This document shows, piece after piece, positions 25,210 to 32,781 of a stretch of DNA of 64,000 bases. Position numbers and translations under genes: made by a program. Position 1 is the stretch's first letter. Each line of letters begins with the position of its first letter. Under the pieces are notes generated by a model. It made no database searches and was not told the origin of the DNA. It was given only the letters and a program-made list of their open reading frames with translations. The DNA is from Geodermatophilus nigrescens (GTDB taxonomy: Bacteria; Actinomycetota; Actinomycetes; Mycobacteriales; Geodermatophilaceae): positions 62,001 to 126,000 of the forward strand of contig NZ_FQVX01000004.1 of NCBI RefSeq assembly GCF_900129495.1. Direction: 5' to 3'.

Positions 25210-25310
25210 AAGATGAGCAAGGGATCCGGCGGATCGGCATCCTGCGGTCGAGCGGGCGGGACGCTGCCGTAACGCTCCTGCCGAGCCGGACATGGAGGGG
25301 TGTGATCGCG

Positions 25311-25880
25311 ATGCACGGGCCGCCGCCCGCCACGGACGACCCTCCCGCGACGGCGGAGGAGCGGCTGGAGGCGGCCTACCGGGCGTGCGGCACCGCCGTC
25401 CTCGGCTACGCGCTGCGGCGCGCGGCCACGCGGGAGGACGCCTATGACGTCGTGGCCGAGACCTTCGCGACGGCGTGGCGCCGCCGGGCGGACCTGCCGG
25501 CCGACCCGGAGGAGGTCCGGCCGTGGCTGTTCGGCGTCGCCCGGCTGTGCCTGGCCAACGCCGCGCGCGGCAGCCGGCGGGCCGGCCGGCTGGGGGAGCG
25601 GCTGGCCGGCGCGCTCGCGGACGCCGACGTCCCGGACCCCGCCGCGCTGCACGAGGACGGGGTGCTGCGGCGCTCGGTGCGCGCGGCGCTCGACCGGCTC
25701 TCCCCGGAGGACCGGGAGCTCGTGACGCTGGTCGCCTGGGAGGGCCTGAGCCCCACCCAGGCGGCCGCCGCTCTCGGCATCGCGCCCGGCACCGCCCGGG
25801 TCCGGCTGCACCGGGCGCGCGCCCGCCTCCGCGTCCTGCTCGACCCCACCGACCCCGAGGAGGCCGGCGATGCTCGCTGA
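25311..25880 (+). CDS. ECF-type RNA polymerase sigma factor
   Basis: 189 residues from ATG 25311; GGAGGGG at 25294-25300 fits this start better than the in-frame GTG at 25302. Region 2 about residues 18-85 (LEAAYRACGTAVLGYALRR, EDAYDVVAETFATAWRR), region 4 about 120-170 (LSPEDRELVTLVAWEGLSPTQ, AAALGIAPGTARVRLHRAR). It overlaps the next gene by 11 bases. The promoters it serves are unknown. Confidence 0.9.
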   Translation: MHGPPPATDDPPATAEERLEAAYRACGTAVLGYALRRAATREDAYDVVAETFATAWRRRADLPADPEEVRPWLFGVARLCLANAARGSRRAGRLGERLAGALADADVPDPAALHEDGVLRRSVRAALDRLSPEDRELVTLVAWEGLSPTQAAAALGIAPGTARVRLHRARARLRVLLDPTDPEEAGDAR

Positions 25881-27033
25881 CCGCGACCTGGACGCCCTGC
25901 TCGACGGCGCCGCCGGCGTGCGCGACGCCGACCTGCCGGCCCTGCCCGAGGAGCTGCTGGCCGCGGTCACGGCCGACGCCGGCCTGTCGCTGGTCGTCCC
26001 GGAGCCGGAGCCCGCCTCGGTGGTGGCCGCCCGGCAGCTCGTGGCCGACGCGCACGAGGCCCGCACCGCGCCGCGGCGGAGGACGCGGCGGAGGACGGTC
26101 GTCCGCGTGGCCACAGCCGTGGTGGCGCTCGCCGCGGCCTGGGCGGCGGCCGTGGTCCTCGGAGCGCCACCGGAGCCCGGGGCGCCGGCCGTGCCGTCGG
26201 CGAGCGGGCCCGTCGTCCCCGGCGCGCTGGCGCTCGTGGCGGCCGAGGCGGTCACCTTCCCGGTGACCGTCGAGGCGCCGCCGGAGGGGCTGGCGCCCTT
26301 CTACAGCCGGTACGGCGGCATGCCGCAGTACGGGGACGCGCCGCCCTGGTACGTGGCGGCCTACCTGCCCGTCGACCCGCAGTCCGGCGCGATCGGCCCT
26401 CCGGGCTCGGGTCAGGTGGTGCTCGGCCTCTATCCCGAGGACCCCCGCTCCTCCGACGAGTACGGCTTCTCGGCCGAGGGCGAGCCGACCGGGACGGCGA
26501 CCGTCGACGGCACCGAGGCCGCGGTCTGGCGGCAGGACGGCGTCGTCGGACTGCTCTGGGAGCGCACCGACGGACGCTGGGTCTCGCTGACCGGTGAGGG
26601 CACCCGCGTCGACGTCGCCGCGCTGGTGGCGGTGGGGGAGTCGGTCGTCGACCGGCCGCAGCCGGTGGGCCTGCAGTTCGGGCTGGCGCCGGCCGGCTGG
26701 TCTGTGGGCGGCTACGAGGAGAGCCGCAGCCTCGACCTGGTGAGCGACGCGGACCCCCTGCTGGCGCTGCGGCTGAGCACGGTGGGCGCGCAGTACACCG
26801 GGACGATCGACGAGCTCCTCGAGGGCATGCCTACGGCCGCGTCGACGGAGACGGTTCCCGTGCAGGGCCGCGACGGCCGGCTGGCGCTCTTCGCCGGCGA
26901 CGAGGGTCAGCCACCGTTCTGGACGCTGGTCGGCCGGCTCGCGGACGGCCGCTTCTTCCGCCTGCTCGCGCCCTCCGCGCTCACCCGCGACCAGGTGCTG
27001 CAGATCGGCGAGCAGGTGACCGCCGCGTCCTGA
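25870..27033 (+). CDS. membrane-anchored partner of the ECF sigma factor
   Basis: 387 residues from ATG 25870, inside the end of the sigma gene. A ~75-residue cytoplasmic part starts LADRDLDALLDGAAG and ends in an Arg-rich patch; one membrane helix follows (about 78-97), then a ~280-residue extracytoplasmic domain. The short N-terminal 'DLDALLD' helix plus single helix topology is common to proteins encoded after ECF sigma factors. An anti-sigma or signal-sensing role is plausible but no known anti-sigma motif is seen. A strong hairpin follows. Confidence 0.72.
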   Translation: MLADRDLDALLDGAAGVRDADLPALPEELLAAVTADAGLSLVVPEPEPASVVAARQLVADAHEARTAPRRRTRRRTVVRVATAVVALAAAWAAAVVLGAPPEPGAPAVPSASGPVVPGALALVAAEAVTFPVTVEAPPEGLAPFYSRYGGMPQYGDAPPWYVAAYLPVDPQSGAIGPPGSGQVVLGLYPEDPRSSDEYGFSAEGEPTGTATVDGTEAAVWRQDGVVGLLWERTDGRWVSLTGEGTRVDVAALVAVGESVVDRPQPVGLQFGLAPAGWSVGGYEESRSLDLVSDADPLLALRLSTVGAQYTGTIDELLEGMPTAASTETVPVQGRDGRLALFAGDEGQPPFWTLVGRLADGRFFRLLAPSALTRDQVLQIGEQVTAAS

Positions 27034-27048
27034 CGGCGCGCAGCCCGG

Positions 27049-27079
27049 CACGGCCGTCCGCTCGTGGCGGGCGGCCGTG
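27049..27079. terminator. bidirectional hairpin between convergent genes
   Basis: CACGGCCG (27049-27056) pairs with CGGCCGTG (27072-27079) and the stem extends outward with CCGG/CCGG after a mismatch. It separates the sigma partner gene and the HNH gene. Confidence 0.55.
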
Positions 27080-27096
27080 TCCGGGCGTGGCCGGGC

Positions 27097-28272
27097 TCAG
27101 GCGGGGACGAGGGGCGGCGACCGCAGCGCCGCGGGTGTGCGGATCTCGGTGCCGTCGGGCCGCCAGGTGTGCCATCGCCCGTCCGGTAGTCGCTGCACGC
27201 GGAAGCCGGCGTGGACCTTGGTGTGGTGGCGTTCGCACAGCAGCGCCGAGTTGGCGAGCGAGGTCTCGCCACCGTCGAGCCAGTGCACGACGTGGTGGAC
27301 GTCGCACCACCAGGTGGGGGCGCCGCAGCCGGCGAACACGCAGCCACCGTCGCGGACCTCCGCGGCGCGGCGGACATGCCGGTCGGCCAGCCGCTGCTCC
27401 CGGCCCAGGTCGAGCGGGACGCCGTCGGGGCCCATGACGACGCGGGCGATGCTGCTGTCGCAGGCCAGCCAGCGGGCCCGGGCGGCGGAGACCAGCGCTC
27501 CGGAGCCGAGCTGGGCGCTGCCCCGCCCGGTGGCGAGGTCCTCGGCGTCGACCTTCACCACGACCTGCGGCTTGACTCCGCGCAGTTGCGGGGTGGCGCC
27601 GGTGGCCAGGGCGGTGTCGGCGAGCTGGACGGCGCCGTCGGCGAGCCGCTGGGCGCGGGTGCGGTCGTCGCCGGCGGGCCGGTCGGTCTGCACGTGCGCC
27701 TCGACCGCGGTGGCGAAGCGTTCGGCGCCGACCGGGTCGAGGTGCAGGTGGAAGGAGACGGTGCCGTCGGCGTGGCGGACCACGCTCATCCGCCGCCCCT
27801 CGGTCGGGTCCGGTTCGGGACCGTCGGGATCGAGTGCGTTGCAGTACCGCCGGACGACCACGATCAGTGCGTCGTGTTCCTGCTCGATCGCCACGGCGGT
27901 GAGCACCGCATCGATCTCGCCCAAGTCGACGCCCTGCACCGCGGCGGCGGCCCGCCGCTTGGGGGTGACCGCCCGCGCCGCCTCGGCCAGCTGGGCGGCG
28001 GTCACCAGACCCGCCTCGTGCGCCTCCGCGAGGGCCGGCAGGTGCTCCATCGTCCGGCCGTTCGCCACCACGCGGGACGCCTCGGCACCCCACATCCGCA
28101 GGTGCCCACGCAGCCACGACGCCACGGACTTCAGCCCGTCGCGCTCCGGAGCCTGCGACAACTCCGCCGCGCGCACCGCGCGGGCGAGGCGGGCGTCGAT
28201 CCGGTTGCGCTCGGCGACCAGCGCGGCGACGTCGTCGAGGACGTCACCACTGCCGATCCTGCTCGAACACAT
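27097..28272 (-). CDS. HNH endonuclease of the 13E12 repeat (DUF222) family
   Basis: 391 residues from ATG 28272. The N-terminal DUF222 domain (about residues 1-290) has the family's RIDARLARAVRAAEL and ALPALAEAHEAGLVTAAQLAEA patterns. The C-terminal HNH nuclease (about 315-370) is intact: DGGCVFAGCGAP, WCDVHHVVHWLDGGETSL, NSALLCERHHTKVH. The family is abundant and multi-copy in actinobacteria; in M. tuberculosis several REP13E12 members carry LexA boxes and serve as phiRv1 attachment sites. Here a LexA-like box covers the start codon and a TAGACT -10 sits six bases upstream of ATG, so a leaderless, damage-inducible transcript is likely (inference). Confidence 0.93.
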   Translation of the reverse strand: MCSSRIGSGDVLDDVAALVAERNRIDARLARAVRAAELSQAPERDGLKSVASWLRGHLRMWGAEASRVVANGRTMEHLPALAEAHEAGLVTAAQLAEAARAVTPKRRAAAAVQGVDLGEIDAVLTAVAIEQEHDALIVVVRRYCNALDPDGPEPDPTEGRRMSVVRHADGTVSFHLHLDPVGAERFATAVEAHVQTDRPAGDDRTRAQRLADGAVQLADTALATGATPQLRGVKPQVVVKVDAEDLATGRGSAQLGSGALVSAARARWLACDSSIARVVMGPDGVPLDLGREQRLADRHVRRAAEVRDGGCVFAGCGAPTWWCDVHHVVHWLDGGETSLANSALLCERHHTKVHAGFRVQRLPDGRWHTWRPDGTEIRTPAALRSPPLVPA

Positions 28273-28284
28273 GTACGGAGTCTA
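28263..28284 (-). promoter_or_regulatory. LexA-like (SOS) box and -10 element of the HNH gene
   Basis: On the + strand TCGAACACATGTACGG (28263-28278) matches 10 of 12 fixed positions of the actinobacterial SOS box TCGAAC-N4-GTTCGA and overlaps the start codon. Directly upstream on the minus strand is TAGACT (28284-28279), a good -10, six bases from ATG. LexA bound here would cover the transcription start. Confidence 0.6.
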
Positions 28285-28380
28285 GCCCGTCGGCGGGCCC
28301 GTGGCGAGACGAATCCGCAGGTCAGACCCGTGTCCACAGATGTCCAGGGGTCCTTGACGCCGCCAGGGTAGGGAGGAGTG

Positions 28381-29013
28381 GTGAGCACCCGGGACACCGT
28401 CCGCGCCGTCCTCGACCGGTACGGCACCACCTACGCCGAGGAGGCGGGCATCCGCCTCGCCGACACCCCTGCGCCGCTGTGGCAGCTGCTCGTCCTCACC
28501 GAGCTGCTGTCGGCGCGGATCGACGCCGGCATCGCGGTCGCCGCGGCGGCCGAGCTGCGGGAGGCCGGCCACACCACCCCCGAGCGGACTCGCGACACGA
28601 CGTGGCAGGAACGCGTCGACGCGCTGGTCCGCGGCCGTTACACCCGCTACGACGAGCGCACCGCCACCCAGCTCGGCGACGCGGCCGACCTCGTCGTCGA
28701 GCGGTACGGCGGCGACCTGCGGCGGCTCGCGCGCGAGGCCGACGGCGACCCCCGCGAGGCCGCCCGCCTGCTGCAGGAGTTCCCCGGCATCGGCGCCACC
28801 GGGGCCTCGGTCTTCCTCCGCGAGGCGCAGGCCGTGTGGCCGTGGCTGCGCCCGTACCTCGACGACCGGGTCCTCGACGGCGCCCGTCGCGCGGGCCTGC
28901 CGTCCGGCGCGGAGGAGCTGCGCGGCCTGGTCGGCGGCGACGACCTCGCCCGCCTGGCCGCCGGCCTCGTGCGGATCACCCTGCTCCGCGACGACGAGGA
29001 CCCGCTGGGTTGA
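28381..29013 (+). CDS. HhH-GPD (endonuclease III-like) DNA repair protein
   Basis: 210 residues from GTG 28381, with GGGAGG at 28371-28376; GTG 28378 is too close to it. All-helical, with the helix-hairpin-helix LLQEFPGIGATGASVFLRE (about residues 138-156) and the following PYLDDRVLDGARRAGLP, where the Asp corresponds to the catalytic GPD aspartate. The lysine of bifunctional Nth is not evident and there are no C-terminal iron-sulfur cysteines, so a monofunctional glycosylase or a binding-only relative is likely. Divergent from the HNH gene across 108 bases. Confidence 0.82.
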   Translation: MSTRDTVRAVLDRYGTTYAEEAGIRLADTPAPLWQLLVLTELLSARIDAGIAVAAAAELREAGHTTPERTRDTTWQERVDALVRGRYTRYDERTATQLGDAADLVVERYGGDLRRLAREADGDPREAARLLQEFPGIGATGASVFLREAQAVWPWLRPYLDDRVLDGARRAGLPSGAEELRGLVGGDDLARLAAGLVRITLLRDDEDPLG

Positions 29014-29073
29014 GGCGGCGACCGTCGGCGGCGTGCTGCAGGCTGCGCCCGACCGCACACGTCAGGAGGCCGC

Positions 29074-29496
29074 ATGGGCACCGTCGTCCGCATCCCGTTC
29101 GAGGTCACCGGCTGGGAGCCGGAACCGTTGGACCTCGGTGGCGGGGGGTCGGTCTCGTCGTCGCGGGTGACCCTCCGCAAGTCCTTCTCCGGTCCGCTGA
29201 CCGGCACCAGCGTCGTGGCGATGACCGCGGTCGCCGTGGGAGGGGCGCCCGCCGGCTACGTCGCGGTCGAACAGGTGACGGGCACCCTCGAGGGCCGGTC
29301 CGGCAGCTTCGTCCTGCAGCACGGCGGCGTCGTCGACGGCGACCCTCAGCCCGCGACGGGAGTGGTGCTCCCCGGGACGGCGACCGGCGACCTCGCCGGC
29401 CTGCGCGGCACCGTCGAGCTCCGGCACGACGCAGACGGCGCGGTCCTCGTCCTGGACTACGAGCTGGGCCGGGACGCCGCGGCTGTGGTGGGGTGA
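29074..29496 (+). CDS. DUF3224 domain protein
   Basis: 140 residues from ATG 29074 behind AGGAGG. The pattern is that of DUF3224 (allene oxide cyclase-like barrel): FEVTGWEPEP, SRVTLRKSFSGPLTGTS, VAVEQVTGTLEGRSGSFVLQH, VLPGTATGDLAGLRGTVEL. It is a small cytoplasmic beta-barrel of unknown function. The next gene starts five bases after the stop, so both are probably on one transcript. Confidence 0.9.
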   Translation: MGTVVRIPFEVTGWEPEPLDLGGGGSVSSSRVTLRKSFSGPLTGTSVVAMTAVAVGGAPAGYVAVEQVTGTLEGRSGSFVLQHGGVVDGDPQPATGVVLPGTATGDLAGLRGTVELRHDADGAVLVLDYELGRDAAAVVG

Positions 29497-29500
29497 GCCG

Positions 29501-30421
29501 GTGACGATCCCGCCGATGACCGCGTGGCCCGCGACCGAGCCGGCGGAGGTGGAGCTGGTCAGCGGCGACGCCCGCCTCGCCGTCGACCTGCGCGGCGGCG
29601 GCCTGCGCGCGCTGACGGTGGGGGACCGGGCGGTCCTCGACGGCTACCCCGCCGGCGCGGTGCCGGCCGGGCGGCGCGGCGGCGTCCTGCTGCCCTGGCC
29701 CAACCGGCTGCGCGACGGGCAGTGGACGTGGGAGGGGCAGCAGCTCCAGCTCGACGTCGCCGGACCCGGCAAGCCCGCCGCTCACGGCCTGGTCACCTGG
29801 CTGCGGTGGGAGGTGCTGGCCCGGCACTCCGACGCCGTCACGGTGGGCACCGTCGTCGAGGCGCGGCCCGGCTACCCGTTCCGGCTGGCGGCCGCCGTCG
29901 ACCACGTCCTGGCCCCCGACCGGCTCACCGTCACCGTCCGGGTCCGGAACGCCGGCGACCGCCCCGCGCCGTTCGGCACCGGCATGCACCCCTACCTCGC
30001 GGTCGGTGCCACGGCCGACGGCGGCATCGGCGACGCCGAGCTGACCGTCCCCGCCCGTACCGCGCTCGACCTCGACGGCGGCCTGCCCACCGGCACCCGC
30101 CGTCCCTTCGACGGCGAGATCGGCCGGATCGGCGACCGCGCCCTCGACGACGCCGTCACCGACCTCGTCCGCGACGACGACGGCTGGGCGCGGGTGCACC
30201 TGCGCGGGCCGGCCGGGACGCTGGAGCTCGCCGTCGACGGGTCGTGGCCGTGGCTGCAGGTCTACAGCGGCGACACGCTGCCCGAGGGCCAGCGCCGGCG
30301 CAGCCTCGCTGTCGAGCCGATGACCTGCCCGCCCAACGCGCTCGCCGACGGCGCGGACCTCGTCGTCCTCGCGCCGGGGGAGTCCTGGTCGGGCACCTGG
30401 ACCCTCGCGTGGGGGGCCTGA
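29501..30421 (+). CDS. aldose 1-epimerase family protein
   Basis: 306 residues from GTG 29501 with a GGTGGGGTGAG leader; ATG 29516 is an alternative. Galactose mutarotase-like fold: GGVLLPWPNRLRDGQW, catalytic histidines in AAHGLVTWLRW (about residue 88) and GTGMHPYLAVG (about 165), and the general base Glu in AVEPMTCPPNAL (about 270). It likely interconverts sugar anomers; the exact sugar is unknown. First gene of a run continuing with MOSC, S4, RNB, aminotransferase and nitrilase genes with almost no gaps. Confidence 0.9.
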   Translation: MTIPPMTAWPATEPAEVELVSGDARLAVDLRGGGLRALTVGDRAVLDGYPAGAVPAGRRGGVLLPWPNRLRDGQWTWEGQQLQLDVAGPGKPAAHGLVTWLRWEVLARHSDAVTVGTVVEARPGYPFRLAAAVDHVLAPDRLTVTVRVRNAGDRPAPFGTGMHPYLAVGATADGGIGDAELTVPARTALDLDGGLPTGTRRPFDGEIGRIGDRALDDAVTDLVRDDDGWARVHLRGPAGTLELAVDGSWPWLQVYSGDTLPEGQRRRSLAVEPMTCPPNALADGADLVVLAPGESWSGTWTLAWGA

Positions 30422-30422
30422 C

Positions 30423-31127
30423 GTGCGGGTGCTGGAGCTGTGGCGCTACCCGGTCAAGTCGCTGCAGGGGGAGCGCCTGGACGCCGTCGACGTCGGGACG
30501 CAGGGCCTGGCCGGTGACCGGCAGTGGGCGCTGTTCGACCGCTCGACCGGCTACGGGCTGACCGCCCGCCGCGTCCCCGACCTGCTCTTCGCCGCCGCCC
30601 GCCTGCGCGCGGACGGCGGCGTCGAGGTGGTGCTGCCCGACGGGACGGCGACCACCGACGACGACGTCCTGTCCGACTGGCTGGGCCGGCCGGTGACGCT
30701 GCGCGCGGCCGACGTCGAGCGCGGGCCCCGGCACTACGAGGCGCCCGACGACGACGAGGACGTGTGGGACGCCTTCGAGGGGGCGTCCGGCGCCTTCCAC
30801 GACAGCTCGCGCATCCGGGTCTCGCTGGTCTCCACCGGCACGCTCGGCACCTGGGACCGGCGCCGGTTCCGCGCCAACGTGCTGCTCGACGGCTCCGGCG
30901 AGGACGACCTGGTGGGCAGCACCGTGCGGCTCGGCGGCGCCGTCCTCGACGTCCTCAAGCCGGTCAGCCGCTGCGTGATGGTCACCCGGCCGCAGCCCGG
31001 CGGCATCGCCCGCGACAACGGCGTCCTCAAGACCATCCACCGCGAGCGCGGCAGCACCCTCGCCGTCGGCGCGTTGGTGCCGGTGCCCGGCCGGGTGGCG
31101 GTCGGCGACGCGCTCACCCCCGCGTGA
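30423..31127 (+). CDS. MOSC domain protein
   Basis: 234 residues from GTG 30423, two bases after the epimerase stop. The N-terminal MOSC_N beta-barrel starts LELWRYPVKSLQGERLD and includes GLAGDRQWALFD. The MOSC core follows with RFRANVLLDGSG and the conserved cysteine of PVSRCVMVTRPQP (about residue 182). MOSC proteins handle the molybdenum cofactor or reduce N-hydroxylated compounds (YcbX/YiiM-like). No molybdoenzyme gene is near. Confidence 0.9.
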   Translation: MRVLELWRYPVKSLQGERLDAVDVGTQGLAGDRQWALFDRSTGYGLTARRVPDLLFAAARLRADGGVEVVLPDGTATTDDDVLSDWLGRPVTLRAADVERGPRHYEAPDDDEDVWDAFEGASGAFHDSSRIRVSLVSTGTLGTWDRRRFRANVLLDGSGEDDLVGSTVRLGGAVLDVLKPVSRCVMVTRPQPGGIARDNGVLKTIHRERGSTLAVGALVPVPGRVAVGDALTPA

Positions 31128-31138
31128 GGATGGGGGAC

Positions 31139-31354
31139 GTGCGCACCGTCGAGCTCCGTCCCGGTGAGGACTCCATCCGCCTCGGCCAGCTGCTCAAGCT
31201 CGTCGACGCCGTGCCCACCGGCGCCCAGGTGAAGGACGTGCTGGTCACCGGCACGGTCCGGGTCAACGGCGAGCTCGAGGACCGCCGCGGCCGGCAGGTC
31301 CGGCGGGGCGACGTCGTCAGCATCGAGGGCGCCGAGGACGTCCGGGTCGCGTGA
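31139..31354 (+). CDS. S4 domain RNA-binding protein
   Basis: 71 residues from GTG 31139, with GAGGA eight bases upstream; ATG 31130 is possible but has no spaced ribosome binding site. The whole protein is an S4 domain of the YbcJ/YaaA type: SIRLGQLLKLVDAVPTGAQ, VKDVLVTGTVRVNGELEDRRGRQVRRGDVV (landmarks GTVRVNGE and VRRGDVV). It probably binds structured RNA. The next gene is an RNB ribonuclease overlapping by GTGA, which supports an RNA-processing module. Confidence 0.9.
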   Translation: MRTVELRPGEDSIRLGQLLKLVDAVPTGAQVKDVLVTGTVRVNGELEDRRGRQVRRGDVVSIEGAEDVRVA

Positions 31355-32781
31355 GTTCCACGTGGAACGCGGTCGTGCCGCGCTGGCCGGCCGCCGTCCC
31401 GGGCCCCGACTTCGCCGCGATCCGCGCCGAGTTCGACGTCCCGGAGGACTTCCCGCCCGCGGTGCTCGCCGAGGCCGAGCGCCTCGCCGCCGACCCGCCG
31501 ATGCCGGACGACGACGCCACCGACCTGCCGCTGGTCACCCTCGACCCGCCGGGCAGCCGCGACCTCGACCAGGCCGTCCACCTCGCGCGGGAGGACGGCG
31601 GCTACCGGGTCAGCTACGCGATCGCGGACGTCGGCGCCGTCGTCGCGCCGGGCAGCGCGCTCGACGCCGAGGCCCGCCGCCGCGGTCAGACCGTCTACGC
31701 GCCCGACCGGCGCACACCGCTGCACCCGCCGGTGCTCAGCGAGGGCGCCGCCAGCCTGCTGCCCGGCGAGGACCGCGCCGCCGCCCTGTGGACCATCCGG
31801 CTCGACGCCGACGGCGGGGTGCGCTCGGTCGACCTGCGCCGCGCCCGCGTGCGCAGCCGCGCCCAGCTCGCCTACCCCGACGTCCAGGCGCAGGCCGACG
31901 CGGGCACCCTGTCCGGCGCGCTGGAGCTGCTGCCCGAGCTCGGCCGGCTGCTGCGGGCGCGCGCCGCCGACCGCGGCGCCGTCGAGCTCGGCTCCCCCGA
32001 CCAGGAGGTCGTGCGCACCGACGGCGGCGGCTGGACGCTCGTCGCCCGCGCGCCGCTGCCCGTCGAGGGCTGGAACGCGGAGATCTCGCTGCTCACCGGC
32101 CGCGCCGCCGCCCGCCTGATGCTCGACGGCGGCGTCGGCGTCCTGCGCACGCTGCCGCAGGCGCGCCCCGAGGACGTCGGGCGGCTGCGCCGCCTCGCGC
32201 CCGCGCTCGGCGTCGACTGGCCCGCGGACGCCGGCGCCGGCGCGGTGCTCGCCGGCCTCGACCTCGCCGACCCGCGGCACCTCGCCTTCCTCGAGGAGGC
32301 CACCGCCCTGCTGCGCGGCGCCGCCTACACGCCGTTCGACGGCGACCCGCCCGCCGACCCCGGGCACGCCGGCGTCGCCGCGCCCTACGCCCACGTCACC
32401 GCGCCGCTGCGCCGGCTGGTGGACCGCTTCGGCACCGAGGTGTGCCTGGCGCTGGCCGCCGGGCGCGAGCCGGACCCGGCCGTCCGCGCGGCGCTGCCCG
32501 AGCTGCCGGCGCTCATGACCGCCTCCGACCGGCGCACCCGGGCGGTCGAGCGGGCCGTCGTCGACGCGACCGAGGCCTGGCTGCTCGCCGGCCGCGAGGG
32601 GGAGGAGTTCGACGCCGTGGTGGTCGACGCCGACGACGACCGGGGCACCGTGGTGCTCGCCGACCCCGCGATCCGGGCGCGCTGCGCCGGCGCGGGCCTC
32701 GCGGCCGGCGCGCGGGTGCGGGTGCGGCTGGCCGAGGCCGACGTCGCGCGCCGGACCGTGCGCTTCACGGTGGCGGCATGA
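31351..32781 (+). CDS. RNB domain ribonuclease (RNase II/R type)
   Basis: 476 residues from GTG 31351, sharing GTGA with the S4 gene stop. The RNB catalytic domain fills about residues 45-400: the magnesium-binding aspartates are in TLDPPGSRDLDQAVHL (about 65-80), followed by YRVSYAIADVGAVV and RRGQTVYAPDRRTPLHPPVLSEGAASLLPGEDR. The N-terminal cold-shock domains of RNase R are absent; the last ~60 residues resemble an S1-like end (ARVRVRLAEADVARRTVRF). It degrades RNA 3' to 5' in the family. A parS-like palindrome is embedded in its first codons. Confidence 0.9.
   Translation: MSSTWNAVVPRWPAAVPGPDFAAIRAEFDVPEDFPPAVLAEAERLAADPPMPDDDATDLPLVTLDPPGSRDLDQAVHLAREDGGYRVSYAIADVGAVVAPGSALDAEARRRGQTVYAPDRRTPLHPPVLSEGAASLLPGEDRAAALWTIRLDADGGVRSVDLRRARVRSRAQLAYPDVQAQADAGTLSGALELLPELGRLLRARAADRGAVELGSPDQEVVRTDGGGWTLVARAPLPVEGWNAEISLLTGRAAARLMLDGGVGVLRTLPQARPEDVGRLRRLAPALGVDWPADAGAGAVLAGLDLADPRHLAFLEEATALLRGAAYTPFDGDPPADPGHAGVAAPYAHVTAPLRRLVDRFGTEVCLALAAGREPDPAVRAALPELPALMTASDRRTRAVERAVVDATEAWLLAGREGEEFDAVVVDADDDRGTVVLADPAIRARCAGAGLAAGARVRVRLAEADVARRTVRFTVAA
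31355..31368. other. candidate parS (ParB-binding) site 1
   Basis: GTTCCACGTGGAAC, a perfect 14-bp palindrome, one or two bases from known parS sequences (TGTTTCACGTGAAACA, actinobacterial GTTTCACGTGGAAC). It lies in codons 2-6 of the RNB gene. An identical copy is at 54399-54412. Confidence 0.75.

Noticed and set aside
27097..28272. Mobile intron, IS or prophage around the HNH gene
   Set aside because: No terminal repeats, integrase, transposase or phage genes are adjacent; it is a stand-alone 13E12/DUF222 gene.
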